64,000 bases of DNA from Limimaricola sp027213785 (lineage in GTDB: Bacteria; Pseudomonadota; Alphaproteobacteria; Rhodobacterales; Rhodobacteraceae), in assembly GCF_050847355.1 (NCBI RefSeq), contig NZ_CP193755.1:1364001-1428000 (forward strand), given 5' to 3'. The notes beneath the pieces were generated by a model. The model did no database searches. It was not told where the DNA came from and worked only from the letters and a program-made list of their open reading frames with translations. Below are positions 8,441 through 16,269 of this stretch, piece after piece (position 1 is the first letter of the stretch; each line of letters starts with the position of its first letter). Made by a program: the position numbers and the translations under genes.

Positions 8441-11107
8441 ATGTCGATGGACCGTTTCACCGAATCCATTGCGCATTTCATTGGCACGTTCGAACTGGCG
8501 GAAGAGAGTGGTCGCCTCAGGGCGCAATACGACAAGATCGCGGCGCAGCGCCCCCCGGATGAGGATCTGGGGGATATCGCGTTCAAGGGGCTGCATCTCG
8601 AACCCGAGCATCCGCTGGAGGATCTGGAACCCCAGATCGCCTATCAGCCGCTGCCGCCCACACCATTCTGGATCCTCGCTATGCCGCCCCGACCGGCGGA
8701 TGCGCCGCAGCCCGAGATCGTGATCGTCATGCCCGAGCCGGCGCTGCCGGACGCGCCCGGCACCGGCACGGATAGCGCGGGGCCCCGCCTCGTGCTGCCC
8801 TATGAGTTGCCGCCGCCGTCGAGCGTCGTGGCACTGTTCCACATGGCCAACAGGCTCGATGACACGGATTGGTTCGGCGACGTCGATCCCGCGCTGATGG
8901 CCCAGATGTCGGGTCTGCCTCAGCTGATGCATACGCTGACAGAGCAGGTTCTCGCGCTGTCGCCCCTTTCGGCGCCACTGCCTCTCTTGGCGGAGGGGAC
9001 CGCTGGCGCTCTGGACTGGGCCACGACGACACCCGCCATCATCGAGGCCGCCGAACAACTTGCCGGTGGCATGCTCGACGCCGTCGTTCTGCTCGGACCG
9101 GAGGCCGAGGGGCCATATGTCGACGGCGTCGCGGTCGATACGCTGCCGGACTGGCAAGCGCTCTGGCCGGATGTCCTGACCCGCGAGGCCGCGGCGCAGG
9201 GTGGGGAGGAGACCGAGGGCGGCCCGGCCAAGCGGAAGGACGAGCCAAGCGGCGATGATGGGAAGGAGAGCGGCGAGATCGTTCCGGACTTCGTAACCGG
9301 CTGGGACCGGGCGCTGGAGGGGCTCGCGGAGGGGATGAAGCCCACCTCCGATGCCGCCGAACCGGCGGGGCCGCTCGTCGTCACCGGTGCGAACAAGCTC
9401 GTCAACGAGGTCACGATCACGTCCGATTGGCTCGATGCGCCGGTCATCACCGTGGAGGGCGACGTGCATCGTTTCGATGCCGTTTCGCAGCTGAACATGG
9501 TGTTCGACCGCGACCAGGGCGCGTCAGCGGCAGGCACGCCGTCGCTGGCTCAGAACGCCGCTTCGATCACCACCACTTCCGATCCGGACCCCGCCGAGAC
9601 CACGGTGGGACAGCAGCCGTCCGGCTGGGCGATTGCCCGGATCACCGGCGATCTGGTCCAGATCAACGGCCTCCAGCAGTATAATTTCGCAAATGATTCA
9701 GACGTCGCACGCATCGAAATAGGTTCGGGCGGTCTGCATCTCGGGCTGGGCGAAAACCAGCTCGACAATCTTGCAGTGCTGAACCAGTTCGGCTGGGTTT
9801 TCGACCTGATCGTTGTCGGCGGTCAGATGATCGACATGAACCTGATCCGCCAGGTGAACCTGTTGGTCGATGACGACACGATCGAACAGCCGATCTCGAC
9901 GGCGACGAAGCCCGAGTCGCAGCCGCTTCCGACGCTGAATAGCCCCGCGCCGGTGCAGCATGCGACCGGAAAAAACGGTGAGGTAGGAGGGAAGCCGATA
10001 TCCAGCGAGCCCGACGCGGAGCCGGTCCCCACCGCTCCTTCGAATGTCTCAACGGTGGCTGCCACGGAACTCAAGGGTGGGGCCGGCACGGAACAGCATC
10101 TCGCCATTAACGGCGATGCTCAACCGGGCAAGGCGCAAGCGAAGGAGCCTGTCTCCGAGAACATCCAGCAAACGGCACCGACGGCCAAAGCCACCAGCAC
10201 CTCTGAACATGTTTCGGTCCCGGCAAAATCCGTATCCCCGACCACTTCGCCCGAGCCCGTGGCCGGTCCATCGTCGAATGCGGGGCCTACCACCTCGCCC
10301 AACTCCGGAAAAACCGATCCTGACGCGGCAATAGCCGGCAGCGATGATGCGGGATCGAAGCCCGTGGCAGCCGCTGAGCCGGCCGCGCATGCTCCGAGCG
10401 CTGCCAAACCTCTCTCGATCAAGGCCGAGCCGGCAAAGATCGATGGAGGGGCCGATGACCAAGCCGCGGCGGTGAAACCCTTGGCGAAGTCGGCCGCCGT
10501 CCCCGCTCCGGAAAACCTCGCTTACAACGAGGCGCGCATCCAGACCGAGGGACAGGATCTCGCCACCAAGCTTCCGGCAGCACTCGCCGAGGCCAGCGCT
10601 GCGCTGGTGAAGGGCGCAGAGACCCTTGAGCAGGAGATCCTGGGTCTCGATCTGTTCGAGGGTGTCGAGCTACTCAAGGTGCTGCTGATCGAGGGTGATT
10701 TCACCACCATCAACTGGATCGACCAGATCAATGTCCTTGGCGACTCGGACAGGGTGGAGCTGCTTCAGGAGGCGATTGCAGCGCTGCCGGGCGCGCAGAT
10801 GGTGACCGGCTCGAACCTCTTGGCCAACATCGCGACAATCGTCGATCGGGGCATGGATACGCAGCTCATGGCGAAGGGCGAGCTCTACAGCGACGCGTTG
10901 CTCCATCAGGCAGGCCTTGTCGAGGACGGCGCGCCGATCGGTGCCGATGGGCCGGCAGCGCTGGCATCGGAAGCGGTCGCATTTCTCGCCGATGGCATGA
11001 TCGAAGCGGGAATGGCCGATCTGGAGGCCGCGCAGGCGGAGGCGAAAGCGGAACTCGCGGCCATGTCGGCAAGCCAGGCCGATCTCATGCAGACCATGCT
11101 GAGCTGA
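8441..11107 (+). CDS. Repeat-bearing companion protein of the type I secretion locus
   Basis: An 888-residue acidic protein of no family I can name. The start is supported by AAGGAG at 8429-8434. It has no Sec signal. Five copies of a ~21-residue unit with rough consensus GDxxxIxxxxQxNxLxDxD occur at 338-358, 401-421, 459-479, 750-770 and 811-831, with a partial copy near 134-143. A second motif (TGxNxLxN-like) occurs at 312-322, 432-443 and 787-796 and matches the C-terminus of the upstream giant protein. Residues ~485-700 are a Pro/Ala/Ser/Thr-rich linker, probably disordered. The stop overlaps the next start (TGATG). It is either co-secreted, a processing or anchoring partner, or a chaperone of the giant protein; the shared motif favours one common pathway. 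Confidence 0.75.
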   Translation: MSMDRFTESIAHFIGTFELAEESGRLRAQYDKIAAQRPPDEDLGDIAFKGLHLEPEHPLEDLEPQIAYQPLPPTPFWILAMPPRPADAPQPEIVIVMPEPALPDAPGTGTDSAGPRLVLPYELPPPSSVVALFHMANRLDDTDWFGDVDPALMAQMSGLPQLMHTLTEQVLALSPLSAPLPLLAEGTAGALDWATTTPAIIEAAEQLAGGMLDAVVLLGPEAEGPYVDGVAVDTLPDWQALWPDVLTREAAAQGGEETEGGPAKRKDEPSGDDGKESGEIVPDFVTGWDRALEGLAEGMKPTSDAAEPAGPLVVTGANKLVNEVTITSDWLDAPVITVEGDVHRFDAVSQLNMVFDRDQGASAAGTPSLAQNAASITTTSDPDPAETTVGQQPSGWAIARITGDLVQINGLQQYNFANDSDVARIEIGSGGLHLGLGENQLDNLAVLNQFGWVFDLIVVGGQMIDMNLIRQVNLLVDDDTIEQPISTATKPESQPLPTLNSPAPVQHATGKNGEVGGKPISSEPDAEPVPTAPSNVSTVAATELKGGAGTEQHLAINGDAQPGKAQAKEPVSENIQQTAPTAKATSTSEHVSVPAKSVSPTTSPEPVAGPSSNAGPTTSPNSGKTDPDAAIAGSDDAGSKPVAAAEPAAHAPSAAKPLSIKAEPAKIDGGADDQAAAVKPLAKSAAVPAPENLAYNEARIQTEGQDLATKLPAALAEASAALVKGAETLEQEILGLDLFEGVELLKVLLIEGDFTTINWIDQINVLGDSDRVELLQEAIAALPGAQMVTGSNLLANIATIVDRGMDTQLMAKGELYSDALLHQAGLVEDGAPIGADGPAALASEAVAFLADGMIEAGMADLEAAQAEAKAELAAMSASQADLMQTMLS

Positions 11108-13485
11108 TGGGGAGCGATATGCGCGTCAAGGACTACGCCCAGCCGATCCGTCCCGATATCCCTTCATCCCCTGGTTCACGCCCGGCGCGACTGCCGCGTT
11201 TCCTGAACCGGGCCTTGCGGGGCGGGGCGGACGGTGCCGCGCCCGACGCAACCCCCGCCCGTAACCATGGTGGTCCCGCGGATGATGCCGCCTGCAAGGC
11301 GGAACGCGGCGCGCGATCAGTGACATCCGACGAGCATTCGCGAGCCGATGCCACCGTCGAGCCCAAGCGGGCCAATCCGGTCCCGGAGGCGCGGGGCGCC
11401 GCCCCCGTGCCCGGAAAAGGTTCGCAACGGTCCGCGGGGGAGGTTCCCGATCGCATTCCTGCTCCGGTGTCGAGGTCGGCTCCGCCGGAAGCGCGTGATC
11501 CCCAGAAGAACCCCGTATCCGCGCCAAGCGCTCTACCAGATTGCGAACCGGCTGAACCGGCCTGCAAGATCGAAACCGTTCCGCAAGCGCGCGGGCCCGA
11601 GGAGGGGCCGCTGCCCGGACCGGTCATCGAGGCCGATCGCGGGCCGATCCGCCGGCGGCCGGACGCCCCGCGCCCCGAAGGTGGCGAGGGGAAAGGTGCC
11701 GGAAGAGAGCCGGGCAAGGGAGGCGGCGGTGGCGGTGGGGTGCCGCCCAAGTTCCACAAGCGGGTAGGTCCGGAGAACTACGGGCTGGCGCTGAAGCTCG
11801 GTCTGCGCGCGGTGCGGCGCAACTTCGTCATGGTGATGGTTTTGACCTGCGCCACCAATCTGCTGATCCTCGCGATCCCAATCTACCTGTTCCAGATATC
11901 GGACCGGGTGCTGACCAGCCGCTCGGTGGACACCTTGGTGATGCTCACCATCGTCATCGTGGGCGCGGTGATCCTGCAGGCGGTCTTCGATGCGATCCGC
12001 CGCTTCATGCTGATGCGCACGGCGGTGGAGGTCGCGGCCCGGCTCGGTGCACCCATCCTGAGCGCGGCCTCGGCTGCGGCGCTGCATGGCTCTGGCCGCG
12101 AATACCAGACGCTGGGCGATCTGCAGCAACTGCGCGGCTTCATCGTCTCGGGCACGTTGCTGTCATTCCTCGACGTGCCCTTCGCGCCGCTGTTCATACT
12201 CGCGATCTTCCTGATCCACCCGCATCTGGGGATGATCGTGGTCAGCACGGCGCTCGCCCTCTTGGTGATCACGTTGATCAACCAGAAGCTCACCGCGCGA
12301 CCCTTCGCCGAGGCCAACGCGGCCCAGAGCCGCGCCAACCTGCATCTCGAGTCGATGGCGCGCAACAGCCAGATCATCAACGCCTTGGCGATGATCCCGG
12401 AAGCCGTCCGGATCTGGGGGCGCGACACCGCGACTTCGCTCACGGCGCAGGTACATGCACAGGACCGCAACATCGCCGCCTCGGCCATCAGCCGGGCGGT
12501 GCGCTTGCTGACGCAGATCGCCATGCTGGGCTGGGGTGCCTATCTCGCCATTGGCGGCGAAATCACCGGCGGCATGGTGATCGCCGCCTCGATCATTGCC
12601 GGCAGAGCGCTGGCCCCGATCGAAGGGGCCATCGAAGGCTGGAGCGCCTATGCGCTGTCGCGCGCCGCCTATGGCCGGATTTCGGCCCTGCTCACCAATT
12701 CGCGGCTCCAGTTCGAACGGCTGAACCTGCCGCGTCCCGAAGGCCGTCTGGATGTGGAGCGGCTGCTCTACGTGCCGGGCGGGACCAAGCAGGTCGTGTT
12801 GAACGGCATCAGCTTTTCGCTCAGCCCCGGCGACACGCTGGCGATCATCGGCAATTCCGGGGCAGGCAAGACGACGCTCGGCAAGATGCTGGTCGGGTCG
12901 ATCCTGCCGACGTCGGGCAATGTTCGGCTCGACCTTATGGATCTGCGCAATTGGGACCCGCGCCAACTTGGCGAGAACATCGGCTACCTGCCGCAGGACG
13001 TGCAGCTGTTTCCCGGCACCATCAAGGACAATATTGGCCGAATGCGCGACGATGCGACCGATGCGCAGATCTACGAGGCGGCGGCGCTTGCCGACGTGCA
13101 CGAGATGATCGCCAACTTGCCGCAAGGCTATGAGACGGTGGTGGCCGCGGATGGCGCGCCTCTTTCGGGCGGGCAAAAGCAGCGCATCGCGCTTGCGCGG
13201 GCCTTCTTCGGTGAGCCGCGTTTCGTCGTGCTCGACGAGCCCAACTCCAACCTCGACAGCGCTGGCGACAAGGCGCTGGCCCGTGCGATCCAGCATGCCA
13301 AGAAGAACCGGATCACCGTCGTGGTCGTGACCCAGAAGCCATCGCTTCTCACCGCTGTGGACAAAATCATGCTGCTGGGCGACGGCACGATCCAGATGTT
13401 CGGCGAACGCATGGAGGTGCTGAAAAAACTCGCCGGCGACAAGGTGGCACGCGTGCCCCGAGCCGGCTCGGAGGGCGGGACATGA
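11107..13485 (+). CDS. Type I secretion ABC transporter, permease/ATPase (PrtD/HlyB class)
   Basis: A 792-residue fused transmembrane-ATPase exporter. Residues 1 to ~220 are a long Pro/Ala/Arg-rich, apparently disordered extension ending in a glycine run (GGGGGG). Six-helix membrane domain follows from about 230, then the nucleotide-binding domain: Walker A IGNSGAGKT (581-589), Q-loop LPQD, signature LSGGQKQR (~685), Walker B VVLDEPNSN (~708). The switch-loop His is replaced: VVVTQKPS puts Gln743 there. Export substrate is inferred to be the one or two proteins encoded upstream. The start overlaps the upstream stop by one base; an ATG at 11119 with GGGGAG before it is an alternative. No outer-membrane TolC-type gene is nearby, so a shared one is presumably used. 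Confidence 0.92.
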   Translation: MGSDMRVKDYAQPIRPDIPSSPGSRPARLPRFLNRALRGGADGAAPDATPARNHGGPADDAACKAERGARSVTSDEHSRADATVEPKRANPVPEARGAAPVPGKGSQRSAGEVPDRIPAPVSRSAPPEARDPQKNPVSAPSALPDCEPAEPACKIETVPQARGPEEGPLPGPVIEADRGPIRRRPDAPRPEGGEGKGAGREPGKGGGGGGGVPPKFHKRVGPENYGLALKLGLRAVRRNFVMVMVLTCATNLLILAIPIYLFQISDRVLTSRSVDTLVMLTIVIVGAVILQAVFDAIRRFMLMRTAVEVAARLGAPILSAASAAALHGSGREYQTLGDLQQLRGFIVSGTLLSFLDVPFAPLFILAIFLIHPHLGMIVVSTALALLVITLINQKLTARPFAEANAAQSRANLHLESMARNSQIINALAMIPEAVRIWGRDTATSLTAQVHAQDRNIAASAISRAVRLLTQIAMLGWGAYLAIGGEITGGMVIAASIIAGRALAPIEGAIEGWSAYALSRAAYGRISALLTNSRLQFERLNLPRPEGRLDVERLLYVPGGTKQVVLNGISFSLSPGDTLAIIGNSGAGKTTLGKMLVGSILPTSGNVRLDLMDLRNWDPRQLGENIGYLPQDVQLFPGTIKDNIGRMRDDATDAQIYEAAALADVHEMIANLPQGYETVVAADGAPLSGGQKQRIALARAFFGEPRFVVLDEPNSNLDSAGDKALARAIQHAKKNRITVVVVTQKPSLLTAVDKIMLLGDGTIQMFGERMEVLKKLAGDKVARVPRAGSEGGT

Positions 13486-14822
13486 GCATGACACAGCATC
13501 CGGCCGATGCGGGGGAATGGTTCGCCGAGGTGCCTCGGTCGGTGCGCCGGCATACGATTGTCGGCCTCGTGATCCTGGTGCTGAGCTTCGGCGGCTTTGG
13601 CGCCTGGGCGTTTCGGGCACCGCTCGCGGCCGCCGTGATCGCGCAGGGCAGCTTCGTGGCCACCGGGCAGAACAAGATCGTGCAGCATTTCGAGGGCGGG
13701 ATAATCAAGGAAATCCTCGTGAGCGAAGGCGACCGGGTCGAGGCGGGTCAATTGCTGCTGAAGCTCGACGGCACCCAGGCGGCCGCGACCGAGCGCGAAT
13801 TGTATTTGCGTCAGATAAGGCTCGAGGCGACGCAGGCGCGGCTCATGGCCGAGGAAGAACGCCGGGGGGAACTGCGCTTCTCCCCCGCGCTCGAAGCCGC
13901 GCGAGAGGACCTCGCCGTGGCCGACATCCTGGAGGGACAGGAGCTGAGCTTCCGTGTGTCGCGCGATGCGCTCGAGAATGACCTCGCCCTGCTCGAACGC
14001 AGCTTGCAGGCCCTGGAGATCCGGGCACGTGGCTACCAGACTCAGCTCGAGACGCATCGGGGCCAGCTCGCGCTTTTGCTGGCGGAACACGCGGACAAGG
14101 TCACTCTGTTCGAACGCGGCTTGTTGCGGCGTCCCGAGCTGCTGGCCATCGAGCGCGCTCAACTGGAGGCCGAGGGTCAGATCGGACGGCTCGAGGCGGA
14201 GATTGCCGAGATCGAGGAGGTGGTGTTGAAGCACCGGGCGCAGATCGCACAGGAGATCGATCGCTATCGCGAAAAGGCGCTCGATGAGTTGCAGGGCGTG
14301 CAGGCGGAGCTCGAGAGCATCCGCGAGAAGTCTCGGACGGCGCGCTCGATCCATGAGCGGGTCGATCTGGTGGCGCCGGTCGCGGGCACCGTGGTCCGGC
14401 TTTACTTCCACACGCCGGGAGGCGTGATCGAAAGCGGACGTCCGATCCTCGAAATCCTGCCGGTGGACGAGCCATTGATCATCGAGGTGCAGATCCCGCG
14501 GGTCGAGATCGACAGCGTAAGGCGCGGTCAGCCCGCCACCGTCCGGCTCACCGCGCTCAACCAGCGTACGACGCCGGTGCTCGACGGCGAGGTCTATTAC
14601 GTCTCCGCAGACGCGATCACCGACGGGTCGGGCGACGAGATGCGAGAGGTCTATCTGGCACGGATCTCGCTCGATGCGCAGCAACTCGGACGCGTGCCGA
14701 ATTTCTCGCCGACCCCGGGCATGCCGACCGAGATCATGATCCAGACAGCCTCGCGCACCTTCGTGCAGTACATCGCCAAGCCTATCAAGGACAGCATGAC
14801 GAGGGCATTCCGCGAGAACTAG
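13482..14822 (+). CDS. HlyD-family periplasmic adaptor of the type I secretion system
   Basis: A 446-residue membrane-fusion protein. One transmembrane helix lies at about residues 24-46, followed by a split lipoyl-like half (IVQHFEGGIIKEILVSEGD), a long alpha-helical coiled coil rich in Glu/Arg/Leu (~100-290), the second lipoyl half (VAPVAGTVVRLYFH) and a beta-barrel C-terminal region. It bridges the inner-membrane ABC exporter to an outer-membrane channel. Its ATG overlaps the ATPase stop by four bases (ATGA), so stoichiometric co-translation is expected. Length is typical for PrtE/LapC-like adaptors. Confidence 0.95.
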   Translation: MSMTQHPADAGEWFAEVPRSVRRHTIVGLVILVLSFGGFGAWAFRAPLAAAVIAQGSFVATGQNKIVQHFEGGIIKEILVSEGDRVEAGQLLLKLDGTQAAATERELYLRQIRLEATQARLMAEEERRGELRFSPALEAAREDLAVADILEGQELSFRVSRDALENDLALLERSLQALEIRARGYQTQLETHRGQLALLLAEHADKVTLFERGLLRRPELLAIERAQLEAEGQIGRLEAEIAEIEEVVLKHRAQIAQEIDRYREKALDELQGVQAELESIREKSRTARSIHERVDLVAPVAGTVVRLYFHTPGGVIESGRPILEILPVDEPLIIEVQIPRVEIDSVRRGQPATVRLTALNQRTTPVLDGEVYYVSADAITDGSGDEMREVYLARISLDAQQLGRVPNFSPTPGMPTEIMIQTASRTFVQYIAKPIKDSMTRAFREN

Positions 14823-15045
14823 GACGTGCTCGCAATCGCGCCGTATATCGTCACGCCAGTACCGACCCCGCGCCTTCAAACCCATGGCTACGACCTGTAG
14901 ATGGGCATTGTCCGGAAGTGGCCGGGCAGGACTGCGGGGCAGGATCGATGAACCAGACAGAGCCGCGAATGCAGACCCGGCGGGCACGGATGATCCATTT
15001 GTGTGCCTCTCCCGGACATACACAGCGCTTCACGGGAGCGACCCG

Positions 15046-16206
15046 ATGACCCCGGCCGCGCGTGTGGCGGCCGCGATCGGCGTGCTCGATGACTGCCTGG
15101 GCGGCATGCCTGTCGAGAAGGCGTTGCTGCGCTGGTCGCGCGCCAGCCGCTTTGCGGGCTCCAAGGACCGCGCGGCGGTGCGCGACCTCGTCTTCGGCGG
15201 CTGGCGCCGAAGGCGGTCGGCCGCGCATGCGGGCGGGGCCGAAACCGGGCGTGGCATCATGATCGGCTGGCTGCGCCAGCATGACACCGATCCCGCCGCG
15301 ATCTTCACCGGTCTGAATCACGCTCCGGCACTGCTTACGTCGGAGGAGACGCAACTTCCGGGAGAGGCAGCGGCGGCGATACGCCACGACCTACCGGACT
15401 GGTTGTGGGAGCGGTTCTCGCGTGATCTGGGTGCCGATGCCGAGACATCCGCTCAGGCGCTGCGCGACCGGGCGCCGGTGTTCCTGAGGGTCAACCCGCG
15501 ACGCGGCGATATCGACGCGGCCATGGACGCATTGGCCCGGGACGGCGTCGAGGCGGTCGCGCATGACGAGGTCGCCGGAGCGTTGCGGGTCGTGTCGGGC
15601 GAGCGCGCGGTGTCGCGGGGCGAGGCCTATTCCGAGGGGCTGGTTGAACTGCAGGATGCCGCGTCGCAGGCGGCGATGCTGCGCCTGCCGCTGCAGGACG
15701 GTCAAAGCGTGCTCGACTACTGTGCCGGTGGTGGCGGCAAGGCGCTGGCCTTGGCCGCGCGGGCCAAGATCGGCGTGACCGCGCATGACATCAGCGCGGC
15801 ACGGATGCGCGACATACCGGCCCGCGCCGCGCGCGCCGGCGTCAGGATCGAGCTGGCGGAGCGCCTGGAGGGGCTGAAGGCCGATCTCGTGCTGGTCGAT
15901 GCCCCCTGTTCGGGCAGCGGCACCTGGCGGCGTGACCCGGACGGCAAATGGCGCCTGACGCCCGAACGGCTCGCCGATCTGGCGCGGCTTCAGGCGGAGT
16001 TGTTGGATCAGGCGGCGCGGCATGTCGCACCCGGCGGCAGCCTTGCCTATGCCACCTGTTCGGTGCTGTCGGAGGAAAACGACGCGCAGGTCGCGGCCTT
16101 CCTCGCGCGTTGTCCCGGCTGGGTGCAGCGCGACAGGATGCAGAGGCTGCCCGGACCGGATGGCGACGGCTTCTTTCTGGCGCGTTTTCAGCGCGGCGAC
16201 GCGTAA
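15046..16206 (+). CDS. RsmB/NOP2-family rRNA cytosine-5 methyltransferase
   Basis: A 386-residue SAM-dependent RNA m5C methyltransferase. The start at 15046 follows GGGAG (15034-15038); an open frame extends further upstream but has no site. The SAM-binding loop is VLDYCAGGGGKALALAA. The two catalytic cysteines are present at ~288 (DAPCSGSGTWRR) and ~338 (YATCSVLSEEN). The N-terminal domain is shorter than the NusB-like domain of E. coli RsmB (429 residues in total). The likely target is 16S rRNA C967 or an equivalent position, by family; the exact site is not provable here. Confidence 0.9.
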   Translation: MTPAARVAAAIGVLDDCLGGMPVEKALLRWSRASRFAGSKDRAAVRDLVFGGWRRRRSAAHAGGAETGRGIMIGWLRQHDTDPAAIFTGLNHAPALLTSEETQLPGEAAAAIRHDLPDWLWERFSRDLGADAETSAQALRDRAPVFLRVNPRRGDIDAAMDALARDGVEAVAHDEVAGALRVVSGERAVSRGEAYSEGLVELQDAASQAAMLRLPLQDGQSVLDYCAGGGGKALALAARAKIGVTAHDISAARMRDIPARAARAGVRIELAERLEGLKADLVLVDAPCSGSGTWRRDPDGKWRLTPERLADLARLQAELLDQAARHVAPGGSLAYATCSVLSEENDAQVAAFLARCPGWVQRDRMQRLPGPDGDGFFLARFQRGDA

Positions 16207-16269
16207 TCGTTTACCGACCATTAGCCATTTTAGCCTTCACTGGATGCGTGGATATCCTGGGAGGCGGAG

